64,000 bases of DNA from Rufibacter radiotolerans (GCF_001078055.1 NZ_CP010777.1:394408-458407); one strand, 5' to 3'. Positions 41,556-50,127 are shown, counted from the first letter of the stretch. The notes: generated by a model not told the origin, from the letters alone. Translations and numbers: made by a program.

Positions 41556-42779
41556 ATGATACAGAAGAGTACCCGCTTAGATAACGTTTTCTACGAGATT
41601 AGAGGTCCCATCTTTGAGAAGGCCATGGACCTGGAGAAGCAAGGCTACCGCATTACTCGCCTCAACATTGGTAACCCGGCGCCCTTCGGGTTTGACGCCC
41701 CAGATGAGATTGTGCATGACATGATTGTGAACCTGCGCAACGCCCAGGGCTACACAGATTCCAAGGGGATATTCGCGGCCCGCAAGGCCGTCATGCACTA
41801 CGCGCAAAGCAAACACATACAAGACGTAACAGTAGAAGACATTATTATAGGCAACGGCGTGAGTGAGCTTATCCTCATGGCCATGCAGGCGCTGCTCAAC
41901 CCCGACGACGAGATCCTGATCCCCTCGCCGGACTACCCGCTCTGGACCGCTGCCGTGAACCTCTCGGGCGGTAAGGCGGTGCATTATGTCTGTGACGAAG
42001 CCTCAGACTGGTACCCAGACCTGGCGGACATAGAAAGCAAGATCACCCCGCGTACCAAAGGCCTGGTACTCATTAACCCCAACAACCCCACTGGCGCCGT
42101 GTACCCCTCCGAGGTGCTGGATGCCATAGTGCGGCTAGCCGAAAGGCACCAGTTGATTGTGTTCTCAGATGAGATCTATGACAAGATCCTGTATGACGGC
42201 ACGGTGCACCACTCCACGGCCGCCTTATCCAATGAGGTACTGTTTCTCACCTTCGGGGGGCTGTCCAAGAACTACCGGGCCGCTGGATTTAGGGCGGGGT
42301 GGGTGATCATCAGTGGCAAAAAACACGTGGCCAAGTCGTACATAGAAGGGTTGAACGCCCTGGCCAGCATGCGCCTGTGCAGCAACGCGCCTGCCCAGTT
42401 CGCCATCCAGACGGCCTTGGGCGGTTACCAGAGCATCAATGACCTGGTGTTGCCTAGCGGCAGGCTGCACAAGCAGCGGGAGGTATGTTATGAGAAACTG
42501 ACGGCCATACCTGGTATTACCTGCGTTAAGCCTACAGGGGCGTTCTATATGTTCCCGAAGATTGATACGCGTAAATTCAACATCGTCTCAGACGAGAAAC
42601 TGGTACTGGATCTGCTCATTGACCAGCACGTGCTGCTGGTGCAGGGCTCGGGGTTCAACTGGAAACAGCCCGACCACTTCCGGGTAGTGTACCTGCCCAC
42701 GGTAGAAGAACTGACCACCACGCTAGACAAGCTCCGGCAGTTTCTAGCGGATTATGACCAAAGTCTGCTAGACGAATAA
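41556..42779 (+). CDS. alaA: AlaA-like alanine aminotransferase
   Basis: 407 residues, fold-type I PLP aminotransferase. It strongly resembles E. coli AlaA in length and wording: LDNVFYEIRGPIFEKAMDLE, LNIGNPAPFGFDAPDEI, IGNGVSELILMAMQALLN, SPDYPLWTAAVNLSGGKAVHY, LVLINPNNPTGAVYPSEVL and DEIYDKILYDG. PLP-binding Lys lies in FGGLSKNYRAAGFRAGW near residue 237. It transfers the amino group between alanine and 2-oxoglutarate (glutamate-pyruvate), cytoplasmic. TATCTTTA, a one-mismatch -7 element, lies 20 bases before the ATG. Converges on an M16 peptidase across palindrome copy 21. Confidence 0.93.
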   Translation: MIQKSTRLDNVFYEIRGPIFEKAMDLEKQGYRITRLNIGNPAPFGFDAPDEIVHDMIVNLRNAQGYTDSKGIFAARKAVMHYAQSKHIQDVTVEDIIIGNGVSELILMAMQALLNPDDEILIPSPDYPLWTAAVNLSGGKAVHYVCDEASDWYPDLADIESKITPRTKGLVLINPNNPTGAVYPSEVLDAIVRLAERHQLIVFSDEIYDKILYDGTVHHSTAALSNEVLFLTFGGLSKNYRAAGFRAGWVIISGKKHVAKSYIEGLNALASMRLCSNAPAQFAIQTALGGYQSINDLVLPSGRLHKQREVCYEKLTAIPGITCVKPTGAFYMFPKIDTRKFNIVSDEKLVLDLLIDQHVLLVQGSGFNWKQPDHFRVVYLPTVEELTTTLDKLRQFLADYDQSLLDE

Positions 42780-42833
42780 AGGGTGGTGTTTTGGGCCTGT
42801 TTTCAGAAAAACAGGCCCAAAACACCACCCTTT
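42778..42833. repeat. Intergenic palindrome copy 21 (two-way terminator)
   Basis: AAAGGGTGGTGTTTTGGGCC, TGTTTTCAGAAAAACAGG, CCCAAAACACCACCCTTT. The arms pair along about 26 bases with the private outer part GGGTGGT/ACCACCC. It spans from the alaA stop codon into the gap between convergent genes. Confidence 0.93.
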
Positions 42834-42862
42834 GAAATTATCTTAAGCTACGTTGTCAGGCG

Positions 42863-44110
42863 TTAAGCCGGCACGTACTGCAGAAAGCTAAGGTTCTCTT
42901 CGCGCAGCGTATTATTAGCCATTTCTGAGAGATTGTTGGCCGTCACGGCTTTGATCTGGGCAAAAATATCATTGAGGCCTTCAATGGTGTTCAGGTCCAG
43001 AATGCTCTTGCCCATCATCATCATAAAGCCCATGTTGCTTTCCTCGGCCATGGCCAATTGCCCCATCAATTGCTCTTTGGCCGTGTGTAACTGCACAGAG
43101 CCCATGGGTTTCTCGCGCAGCAGTTTCATCTCCTTCAAGACCAGGCCAATGGTGCGCTTGAGTTGCTTTTTCTCGGTGCCAAAGTAAATCCCAAACAGAC
43201 CGGTGTCTATATAGGTAGAGTAATTGGCATCAATGGTGTAGACCAGGCCGTGCTTTTCACGGACGGCCAGGTTCAGGCGGGAGTTCATGCCAGGCCCGCC
43301 CAGAATGTTCACCAGCATGAAGAAAGTAAGCCGGCGCGGGTCAGAGAGCGGGTAGGCCGGGCAACCAATCACGCAGTGCGCCTGCTGAATGGCCTTCTCC
43401 ACCTCCAGAGTCTGAGGCGTGTAGCTGTCAAAGGTAAGCCGCTGGCGGGGCTGGGTTTTCTCGGGTACCTGCCCAAGGTATTTCTCGGCTAGCTTTACCA
43501 CGCGGGCAAGAGGCCAGTTGCTCACCGAGCAGAACACCAGCTTATCGGTGCTGAGGTTGCGGGCAATAAAGGCCTGGAAATTCTCGCGGGTAAAGCCGCT
43601 CACGCTCTCGCGGGTGCCCAGAATGTTGTAGCCAAGGGGGTGGTTCTTGAACACGACGCTGTCAAACTCGTCAATGATGGCGTCCTCGGGGGTGTCCAGG
43701 TACATGGCCATCTCCTCCAGAATCACGCCGCGCTCCTTCTCAATCTCCTTGGTAGGGAAGGTGGAGTTAAACGTGATGTCGGTGAGCAGCTCAAAGGCTT
43801 TCTCAAAGTGGTTCTCCAGCACCGAGGCGTAGAAGCTGATCTTCTCCTTGGTGGTATAGGCGTTGAGTTCGCCGCCCACGCTTTCCAGCCGGTTGAGAAT
43901 ATGGAACGACTTCCGTTTCTGGGTACCTTTAAAGGCCATGTGCTCCCAGAAGTGGGCCAGGCCCTGCTCATGCGGTAACTCGTCACGGGAGCCAATGTCC
44001 ATCATAAAACCGCAGTGCGCGATTTTGGTATGAGGCACCTGCTTGTGCAGCACTCTAATGCCGTTGGCTAAGGTATGGATATGGTAATCAGGTAATTTCG
44101 TCAAAGTCAA
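42863..44110 (-). CDS. M16 family zinc peptidase (cytoplasmic, pitrilysin-like)
   Basis: 415 residues, single M16 unit pair. Zinc motif in the inverted form HFWEHMAFKGT near residue 50, with the distal Glu region in KERGVILEEMAMYLD. The M16C domain follows (RESVSGFTRENFQAF, GGPGMNSRLNLAVREKHGLV, YTIDANYSTYIDTGLFGIYF). No signal peptide. The start appears to be a TTG at 44110 (or TTG 44104); no ATG precedes the domain. A full -7 element lies 66 bases upstream. Substrate unknown; relatives degrade short peptides or process proteins. A second, secreted M16 gene lies at the right window edge. Confidence 0.93.
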   Translation of the reverse strand: MTLTKLPDYHIHTLANGIRVLHKQVPHTKIAHCGFMMDIGSRDELPHEQGLAHFWEHMAFKGTQKRKSFHILNRLESVGGELNAYTTKEKISFYASVLENHFEKAFELLTDITFNSTFPTKEIEKERGVILEEMAMYLDTPEDAIIDEFDSVVFKNHPLGYNILGTRESVSGFTRENFQAFIARNLSTDKLVFCSVSNWPLARVVKLAEKYLGQVPEKTQPRQRLTFDSYTPQTLEVEKAIQQAHCVIGCPAYPLSDPRRLTFFMLVNILGGPGMNSRLNLAVREKHGLVYTIDANYSTYIDTGLFGIYFGTEKKQLKRTIGLVLKEMKLLREKPMGSVQLHTAKEQLMGQLAMAEESNMGFMMMMGKSILDLNTIEGLNDIFAQIKAVTANNLSEMANNTLREENLSFLQYVPA

Positions 44111-44175
44111 TCTTTTTTATCAAGGGATAAACCCACTTGTCTATGGTTTGTTTTTCAACCGTGGCAAGCAGCCTG

Positions 44176-44183
44176 CAAAGGTA
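44176..44183 (-). promoter_or_regulatory. -7 promoter element for the M16 peptidase gene
   Basis: CAAAGGTA on the plus strand (TACCTTTG coding), full consensus, 66 bases before the start. Confidence 0.55.
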
Positions 44184-44280
44184 CGGAGGAAAGATGTGAA
44201 ACGGATGAATTTTAGGAAGTCGGGGTTACCTGTTAAGGTTTTTATACCTAACCCCACCAAAAGGCTGCGTATATCTGATA

Positions 44281-45522
44281 ATGAGAAAGAGATTACTGCA
44301 ATATGTCCGTAAGTACTACAATCTGGTCATCAAGAGTATAGCCTTCTATCCGGCGCTCATTTCATTGGCTTTTCTGTTGGTGTCCTACCTCATGCTTACC
44401 ATTGATTTCTCGCCTTACGGGAAATCCATAAAAAGCCAGTGGGATTTCCTGACCCTTAAAGACGCCAGCACTGCCCGCACCATTGCCGCCACCATTGCCG
44501 CCGGCATTTTGTCTTTGACAGTATTTAGCTTCTCCATGGTGATGATCATGCTGAACCAGGCGGCTTCCAATATGAGCAACCGGGTGTTGGACAGTATGAT
44601 AGGCAACCGGTTTCAGCAATGGGTGCTGGGGTTTTACATAGGAACCATTGTGTACGCCCTGTTTCTGCTGAGCACCATACGTGATATTGATTCAGGAATC
44701 TATGTGCCGGCCTTAAGCGTGTACCTGCTCATTCTGCTCACCGTGGTAGATATTTTCCTGTTTATCTATTTCCTCCATTACGTGACCCAGTCTGTAAAAT
44801 ATGAGGTCATTATAGAGCGCATTCATAGGCAAACCCGGCAAAAACTGGAGCAGCAACTCCCGCTCAGGCAAGTCCCTGGTGAGGTGCTTCCGCTTTTAGT
44901 GCAGGCCCACGAGGTGAAAATGCTGACCTCGGGGTACTTTCAGGGGTTTGACCATAAACGGCTGGTGGAGTACAGCGCCCGGAAGAACTGGATTTTTGCT
45001 TTTCTGTACCCGGTGGGAACGTTCATCCTGCAGGGAAGACCCTTTGCGAAGGTTCTCTCCCCGCAGCCCATTACCCATGAGGAATACGACCAAATTCAGC
45101 TGCTTGTAGACTTTTACCGAGGCGAACCCATAGCCAGTAATCCCCTGTATGGCTGTAAACAGTTGGTAGAAGTAGCAATTAAAGCCCTAAGTCCCGGCAT
45201 TAACGATCCGGGTACGGCTGTTCTGAGTTTGCATGTATTAGTAGATCTGCTTTCTTTTTACCTCACGCACTTTTCGCACCACCTCTTTTATGATGAGGAA
45301 GGCGGGCTACGCATTGTCACGGAAGAGACTACCTTCCAGGAGATATTCCAGAGCACGCTGCTTCCCATCTGGGATTATGGCAAAGAAGACAGAATTCTGA
45401 GAGAGGCCATGGAGCAGATCCTGAAGCAATTGCTGGAACAAGTCCCTGAAGGAGAGAACAAAGAAGTGATTAACGCGCTCTGGCTGCGGGTAAGGGCGCA
45501 GGAGGCAATGCAACCATATTAG
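44281..45522 (+). CDS. DUF2254 membrane protein
   Basis: 413 residues. Four membrane helices in the first 165 residues (IAFYPALISLAFLLVSYLML, TIAATIAAGILSLTVFSFSM, WVLGFYIGTIVYALFLL, LSVYLLILLTVVDIFLFIYF), then a cytoplasmic region. DUF2254 signatures: SPYGKS, FSMVMIMLNQAASNMSNRVL, and KALSPGINDPGTAVLSLHVL in the C-terminal half. The family has no established function; an ion-channel or transporter role has been suggested by its topology only. The DUF421 gene lies 62 bases downstream on the same strand and may be co-transcribed. Confidence 0.9.
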   Translation: MRKRLLQYVRKYYNLVIKSIAFYPALISLAFLLVSYLMLTIDFSPYGKSIKSQWDFLTLKDASTARTIAATIAAGILSLTVFSFSMVMIMLNQAASNMSNRVLDSMIGNRFQQWVLGFYIGTIVYALFLLSTIRDIDSGIYVPALSVYLLILLTVVDIFLFIYFLHYVTQSVKYEVIIERIHRQTRQKLEQQLPLRQVPGEVLPLLVQAHEVKMLTSGYFQGFDHKRLVEYSARKNWIFAFLYPVGTFILQGRPFAKVLSPQPITHEEYDQIQLLVDFYRGEPIASNPLYGCKQLVEVAIKALSPGINDPGTAVLSLHVLVDLLSFYLTHFSHHLFYDEEGGLRIVTEETTFQEIFQSTLLPIWDYGKEDRILREAMEQILKQLLEQVPEGENKEVINALWLRVRAQEAMQPY

Positions 45523-45584
45523 CCAGAAGAAAGCAACCATAGCACACGCCCCCGAAGAAAGTTTAGTGGCTATAACAACTCATT

Positions 45585-46109
45585 ATGGAAAAAGTATTTT
45601 TTGACAGTTGGGAAAGTGTTCTCAGGACCTTGATCATAGGTGTGCTGGCCTATGCGGTGCTGGTGCTGCAGTTAAGGGTGTCAGGCAAAAGGACCCTCTC
45701 AAAGATGAACGCCTTTGACTTTATAGTAACCGTAGCATTGGGCTCCACGCTGGCCACGGTATTGCTGTCTAAAGACGTCGCCTTATTAGATGGCCTTCTG
45801 GCTTTTGGGTTATTGATCCTGTTGCAGTTTGTCATAACCTGGCTTTCTGTAAGGCATGCCGCCATTAGTGATTTGGTAAAGGCCAAACCTGTATTACTCC
45901 TGTTCCAGGGTAATTATCTTTGGGAAGCCATGAAAGCAGAACGCATTACCAAAGAGGAGATTCTGGCCGCCATGCGGAGCCAGGGAATAAGCGCCGTAGA
46001 AGAAGTGGGGGCCGTAGTGCTGGAAACCGAAGGCAGCCTTAGTATTATCAAAAAAATAGAAGGCAATGAGAGCAGTGTGCTGGAAGACGTAAGCAAAAGG
46101 GAGGCCTAA
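45585..46109 (+). CDS. DUF421 (YetF/YcaP-like) membrane protein
   Basis: 174 residues. Three membrane helices (LRTLIIGVLAYAVLVLQLRV, DFIVTVALGSTLATVLL, DGLLAFGLLILLQFVITWL), followed by the soluble DUF421 domain: VKAKPVLLLFQGNYLWEAMK, ITKEEILAAMRSQGISAVEE and VGAVVLETEGSLSIIKK. The family signature RVSGKRTLSKMNAFDFIVTV is intact. Members such as Bacillus YetF/SpoVAE relatives are integral membrane proteins of unknown or stress-linked function. Follows the DUF2254 gene closely. Converges with the glycosyltransferase with no strong terminator between them. Confidence 0.93.
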   Translation: MEKVFFDSWESVLRTLIIGVLAYAVLVLQLRVSGKRTLSKMNAFDFIVTVALGSTLATVLLSKDVALLDGLLAFGLLILLQFVITWLSVRHAAISDLVKAKPVLLLFQGNYLWEAMKAERITKEEILAAMRSQGISAVEEVGAVVLETEGSLSIIKKIEGNESSVLEDVSKREA

Positions 46110-46174
46110 AAAGTGGCTTGCATGGTCTCAAAAACCACTGTCTGAGGTTTATGCCAAGTGAATACCTGTTCATG

Positions 46175-47302
46175 TTACCCCGCAAACACCTGCTCGTACA
46201 GCCTATGCAGCTGCGGAATAGTGACACCCGGCCGGAATATTTGGGCGTGTTCCAGGCCTTGCTTCACCATCATTTTCTGCCGGTCTGGGCTGGAGAGGAT
46301 ATCCTGAATGGCCTGGGCCATGGCCTCGGGGTCAGTAGGGGAGACGTACCGGGAGCCAGATCCGCCGGCCTCAGAAAAGCAGGAGCCGGTAGAGGTAATC
46401 ACAGGCACGCCACTGTTCAAGGCCTCCACAATAGGTATCCCGAAGCCTTCAAAGATAGACGGGTACACAAAAAGGGTAGTCAACTGGTAAATGATAGGCA
46501 ACTCCTGAAACGGGATGTAGGGCAGAAACAGGACCTTTTCCTCCAGGCGGTGCTGGGCAATAAAAGCCTGCATCTCTTTGTAATACTCGGTCTTGCGCCC
46601 GATGAATACCAGCGGGACCGGTGCCCCGGCGGCATGCCAACCTTGCAGCAGATGCAGTTGGTTCTTCCGACGTTCCAGGGTGCCTACGCACAGGATAAAC
46701 TCCTGGGGCAACCTATACTTTTCCCGCACCGCGTTTTGGGCCTCTTTTTCCGGAATCAGCTGAAAAACAGGGTCACAGTCCTGGTACACCACCTGCACCT
46801 TGTCACGGCCCACCCCGAAAAATTCCTCCAGATCCTGGGCTGTCTGCTCACTTATGGCCACAATCTGGTGCGCCATGTCACAGGCGTCTTTGAACTTTTT
46901 GCGGTAAATGTAGCGGTCAATGGTAGGGTAGAGTTCGGGAAACCTAAGAAAGATAAGATCATGGATGGTGACCACCAGTTTGGTGCGGTCGCGGTCCAGG
47001 CCGTAAGGCAGCTCATTGCTGAGGCCGTGGTACACCTGCACCCCGTGCTTGGGCAGGGCAGCCCGCAGCCCGAAGGTGCGCCACAGAGAAGAGAAGCGCT
47101 TGCCCAGCCCGTCCGGCTGCACCACCTGGGTCTTGGCCACCGGCGGGAAAAAGTCTTTGAAAATCTCTTTCCGGCGGGGCGTGAACAGGGCGTACTCCTC
47201 CTGGGGGAAGTGCGTCATCATACCCGAGATGACAAAGCGGCTGTAGTTTCCCAGGCCAGAGGTATTGGTAAAGGCGCGCTTGGCGTCGTATCCTATCTTC
47301 AT
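46175..47302 (-). CDS. Family GT4 (GT1 superfamily) glycosyltransferase
   Basis: 375 residues from the ATG at 47302 (MKIGYDAKRAFTNTSGLGNY); the upstream Arg-rich frame extension looks non-coding. GT-B fold: an N-terminal acceptor domain with SGLGNYSR glycine loop, a hinge near FILCVGTLERRKNQLHLLQ (nucleotide-sugar contact Arg/Lys), and the C-terminal EX7E motif in PSIFEGFGIPIVEAL, followed by GVPVITSTGSCFSEAGG. It transfers a sugar, often mannose or another hexose, from a nucleotide donor to a growing glycan at the cytoplasmic face. The specific glycan is unknown. No other glycan gene is adjacent. Confidence 0.93.
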   Translation of the reverse strand: MKIGYDAKRAFTNTSGLGNYSRFVISGMMTHFPQEEYALFTPRRKEIFKDFFPPVAKTQVVQPDGLGKRFSSLWRTFGLRAALPKHGVQVYHGLSNELPYGLDRDRTKLVVTIHDLIFLRFPELYPTIDRYIYRKKFKDACDMAHQIVAISEQTAQDLEEFFGVGRDKVQVVYQDCDPVFQLIPEKEAQNAVREKYRLPQEFILCVGTLERRKNQLHLLQGWHAAGAPVPLVFIGRKTEYYKEMQAFIAQHRLEEKVLFLPYIPFQELPIIYQLTTLFVYPSIFEGFGIPIVEALNSGVPVITSTGSCFSEAGGSGSRYVSPTDPEAMAQAIQDILSSPDRQKMMVKQGLEHAQIFRPGVTIPQLHRLYEQVFAG

Positions 47303-47411
47303 AAAGCAATTGCAAGGTAGGCTTATTTCTCTTTTTCTGCCACGTCTTCTTCTCCTTTCCCTGGTATCTTTTATCACCCACCGGTAAAGCAGCCAGAAAA
47401 AATAATTTAAT

Positions 47412-47448
47412 AAACTAAAACTTTAGTTTGAAAACTAAGTAATTAGTT
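47412..47448. promoter_or_regulatory. Two tandem BlaI-type operators
   Basis: Dyad 1 at 47412-47429 is AAACTAAA-AC-TTTAGTTT (perfect). Dyad 2 at 47433-47448 is AACTAA-GTAA-TTAGTT (perfect). Their centres are about 20 bp apart, two helical turns, so dimers could sit on one face. They share an ACTAA/TTAGT half-site and lie just upstream of a BlaI-family repressor gene, so autoregulation is expected. Confidence 0.8.
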
Positions 47449-47457
47449 ATATGTTTG
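47428..47457 (+). promoter_or_regulatory. Promoter TTG-N19-TATGTTTG of the blaI-M56 operon
   Basis: TTG (47428-47430), exactly 19 bases, then TATGTTTG (47450-47457): an ideal Bacteroidota sigma-ABfr promoter. Dyad 1 covers the -33 element and dyad 2 fills the spacer. The -7 element swallows the ATG at 47451, so translation must start downstream at 47481. Confidence 0.85.
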
Positions 47458-47480
47458 AGCAGTTGCCTAACCTACACCCT

Positions 47481-47858
47481 ATGAAAGAGTTAACCAAAGC
47501 AGAAGAACAGGTCATGCAGATTCTCTGGCAGCTGGGCCAGGGGTTTGTGAAAGACATTCTGGACCAGTTGCCTGAACCCAAGCCCGCCTACAACACCGTC
47601 TCCACCATTGTCCGCATTCTGGAGAAAAAGGGCTTTGTGGGCTACAAGGCCTACGGCAAAACCCATGAGTATTACCCCCTCATTGCCCGCGACGATTACC
47701 GCCACTTTTACCTCAAGAATTTTATGGCTGGTTACTTTGGCGGGTCGCTCAAACGGTTGGTTTCCTTCTTTGCCAAGGAAGAGAACATGGACCTGAAAGA
47801 GCTGGAAGAAATGTTGAAACATGTAAAAGAAGACCTTAACAACCCTGAAGATGAATGA
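47481..47858 (+). CDS. BlaI/MecI/CopY family transcriptional repressor
   Basis: 125 residues from the ATG at 47481 (MKELTKAEEQVMQILWQLGQ). An earlier in-frame ATG at 47451 lies within the -7 promoter element. It is a penicillinase-repressor-type winged helix: AEEQVMQILWQLGQGFVKDI, recognition-helix region PKPAYNTVSTIVRILEKKGF, and wing VGYKAYGKTHEYYPLIARDD; then a C-terminal dimerisation helix (MDLKELEEMLKHVKEDL). It should bind the dyads in its own promoter and be inactivated by the membrane protease encoded next, whose ATG overlaps its stop (ATGAATGA). The stress or ligand sensed is not known. Confidence 0.95.
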   Translation: MKELTKAEEQVMQILWQLGQGFVKDILDQLPEPKPAYNTVSTIVRILEKKGFVGYKAYGKTHEYYPLIARDDYRHFYLKNFMAGYFGGSLKRLVSFFAKEENMDLKELEEMLKHVKEDLNNPEDE

Positions 47859-50067
47859 GACCTTGCTGCAGTACCTGTTAGAATCAGGCATAGGCCTTGT
47901 TCTGCTGTATCTCTTCTTTGTGCTGGTGCTCCGGCGCGAAACCTCTTTCCAGTTCAACCGCCTCTACCTGGTAGCCTCTCTGCTGCTGGCTTTTGCGGTG
48001 CCCCTCACCAGACTACCGGGCATTAATCTTTGGCCTACCCAGCAGGAGCAGGAAGTAGTCACGCTGCCGGCCTTTGACCAGGCGCCCCTGGATATGACTA
48101 CAATAGCCCCCGTTATGGAGAGTCCCCAGGAGCCATTTGACTATTGGCTTCTGCTGTACCTGGCTTACGGGGTGGGGGTGTTGGTTTTCGCCATCAGGTT
48201 TTTGGCCCAGATAAGGCGGCTCCGGCATTTTGCGCGGCAAACGGGTACGGCTTTCTTTCTGCCCGGCCAGGTGCCCGTTATCCTTACCCACGGGCAACTG
48301 CCCACGTTCTCTTTCTGGCGCTCCATTTTCTTTGATAACAGCCAGGCGCTGAGCCCCCAGGAAACCGAACGAATTCTGCAGCATGAGCAGGTGCACATAC
48401 ACCAGCGGCACACTCTTGACATTCTGCTGGTGTCTTTGGCTGGCATTGTTTTCTGGTTTAACCCGCTGCTGCTGCTCTATAAAAAGGCCTTGGAACAAAC
48501 CCATGAGTTCATTGCCGATGCCCACGTAGCCAAAGACGCCGGTACCAGCGCCTATTCCTCCTTACTGGTAAAACAGGTGCTCAGAACCGCAGATTTCCCC
48601 TTAGGCAGTTACTTCTTCCTCAATAAATCCCTCACCCTAACCAGAATCAAAATGATGAAAAAATTACATCAATCGCCCCGACTCAGCCGGTTGTTGCTGG
48701 TAGTGCCTACCGTGGCTATTCTTTTGGTTGCCATCGCCGCCATGCGCCCGGCCCCGGTGGAAGTACCCGGCGCTCCTGAAGGAACTTCCCAGTTGGTAAC
48801 CAAAGTTAAAGACACGCCCGTAGTATTTCCGGGTGGCCCCGATGCCTTGAGTGCCTTTGTGAAAAGCAATTTTGAGTTGCCTGAGGTTGCGTTCCAGAAG
48901 AGAAAGAGCCCCAATGATTTTGTGAAGGTGACGGCAGTAGTAGAGGTAACTATTCAGAAAAATGGCGCTCCGGTGTACCGTAAAACCACCAGCCTGCAAG
49001 TAAACCCCAACACGCCGGAAGTAGGGGTGGCGGTGCAGAAACAGTTAGAGAAACTGGTGCAGCAAATGCCGGCCTGGGCACCTGCTCAGAAAGATGGCCA
49101 GGCAGTGGAGTCTGTAGAGAAGTTCTCCGTTTCCCGGACCAGCGGCAATTTTGTGAAGCTGGAGGGTACCGATGCCAGCCAGCAACAGAAAACCAAGGTA
49201 ACTTCTGAGGCAGCCAAAATTCCAAGCAAAGAAAACGCAAAAAAGGGCAGTACAAATGTTGTCCCAGAAACTGTACTGGTCTATTATCCTTCTCCAGATA
49301 AGATACCTGCTGATTACAAAAAGGAAAAAAAGTCTTCTGGAGATGTGGTAATGCCAATTAGGACGACCGCCTCTGGCGAGAAAATTTATATGATTGCAGA
49401 GAAGATGCCAGAGTTTCCGGGAGGAGTGCCCGCCATGCGAAAATTCTTGGCAAGTAAAATCAGGATTCCTTTAGCGGCTCAACACTCTGAAATAGAAGGT
49501 ACAATGATTGGTGCCGTGGTAGTGTCAACCTCGGGCACAGTGAGCAGTGTGGACGTAGTCCAGAGCCTGTCGCCTAGCCTTGACCAGGAGATGAAAAGAG
49601 TACTTAGCGCACTTCCTGCCTTTACCCCCGGTGAATTAGAAGGAAAGCGGGTACCAGTACTATATCTTGTCCCTTTCAGAATAGTGGCCAAACGCGCAGC
49701 GGAAACAGCTACAAAACCCACAGACATTAAAACTACTACCGTAGAAGGCCAGCCTGTTTTCATAGCCGTAGAGAAAATGCCAGAGTTCCCCGGTGGTATG
49801 GCAGCCATGATGCAGTACCTAAAGGAGAACACCGTTTACTCTGAGGAAGCCAAAGCCGCCAAAGTAGCAGGAACCGCAGTGGCCTCTTTCATTGTCACCA
49901 GTACGGGAAAAGTTAGGGAGGTGACGCTGCTCAAAAAACTGCACCCTAGTATAGACCAGGAGCTCATAAAAGCCCTTCAGAATATGCCACTTTGGAGCCC
50001 GGGCATGCAAAACGGCAAAGCAGTGAATGTCAAATTCACTGTGCCCTTTAGAGTCACTAGGCAATAA
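47851..50067 (+). CDS. M56 (BlaR1/MecR1-like) membrane peptidase fused to TonB-like domains
   Basis: 738 residues. N-terminal M56 region (residues 1-290) with four membrane segments (SGIGLVLLYLFFVLVL, LYLVASLLLAFAV, WLLLYLAYGVGVLVFAIRF, ILLVSLAGIVFWFNPLLLLY), zinc motif HEQVH near residue 177 and the downstream Glu in HEFIADAHV. A fifth membrane helix near residue 275 (LLLVVPTVAILLVAIA) puts the C-terminus in the periplasm. There lie up to three TonB C-terminal-like modules: a divergent one at 323-425, and two clear ones at about 515-605 and 640-735, each opening MPEFPGG. No penicillin-binding sensor domain is present. It probably senses an envelope signal and cleaves the BlaI-type repressor; TonB-like energy transfer is possible. 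Confidence 0.88.
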   Translation: MNETLLQYLLESGIGLVLLYLFFVLVLRRETSFQFNRLYLVASLLLAFAVPLTRLPGINLWPTQQEQEVVTLPAFDQAPLDMTTIAPVMESPQEPFDYWLLLYLAYGVGVLVFAIRFLAQIRRLRHFARQTGTAFFLPGQVPVILTHGQLPTFSFWRSIFFDNSQALSPQETERILQHEQVHIHQRHTLDILLVSLAGIVFWFNPLLLLYKKALEQTHEFIADAHVAKDAGTSAYSSLLVKQVLRTADFPLGSYFFLNKSLTLTRIKMMKKLHQSPRLSRLLLVVPTVAILLVAIAAMRPAPVEVPGAPEGTSQLVTKVKDTPVVFPGGPDALSAFVKSNFELPEVAFQKRKSPNDFVKVTAVVEVTIQKNGAPVYRKTTSLQVNPNTPEVGVAVQKQLEKLVQQMPAWAPAQKDGQAVESVEKFSVSRTSGNFVKLEGTDASQQQKTKVTSEAAKIPSKENAKKGSTNVVPETVLVYYPSPDKIPADYKKEKKSSGDVVMPIRTTASGEKIYMIAEKMPEFPGGVPAMRKFLASKIRIPLAAQHSEIEGTMIGAVVVSTSGTVSSVDVVQSLSPSLDQEMKRVLSALPAFTPGELEGKRVPVLYLVPFRIVAKRAAETATKPTDIKTTTVEGQPVFIAVEKMPEFPGGMAAMMQYLKENTVYSEEAKAAKVAGTAVASFIVTSTGKVREVTLLKKLHPSIDQELIKALQNMPLWSPGMQNGKAVNVKFTVPFRVTRQ

Positions 50068-50088
50068 ATTGAAGTATTCCAAAAAACT

Positions 50089-50127
50089 AAAAAGAGTGCC
50101 CGGAATTCTCTCCAGGCACTCTTTTTT
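50089..50127. terminator. Terminator between M56 and S8 peptidase genes
   Basis: AAAAAGAGTGCC, imperfect stem CGGA/TCCA around ATTCTC, GGCACTCTTTTTTTT. A- and T-runs on both sides; serves the plus-strand operon and possibly the convergent S8 gene. Confidence 0.85.

Noticed and set aside
46731..46772. Palindrome-like GCGTTTTGGGCCTCTTTTTC inside the glycosyltransferase gene
   Set aside because: The encoded residues (DPVFQLIPEKEAQNAV) fit the normal family sequence and the second half lacks the inverted arm, so it is treated as chance similarity.
46118..47320. Long plus-strand open frame of 400 codons
   Set aside because: Antisense to a well-supported glycosyltransferase gene; composition is that of a reverse-frame shadow.
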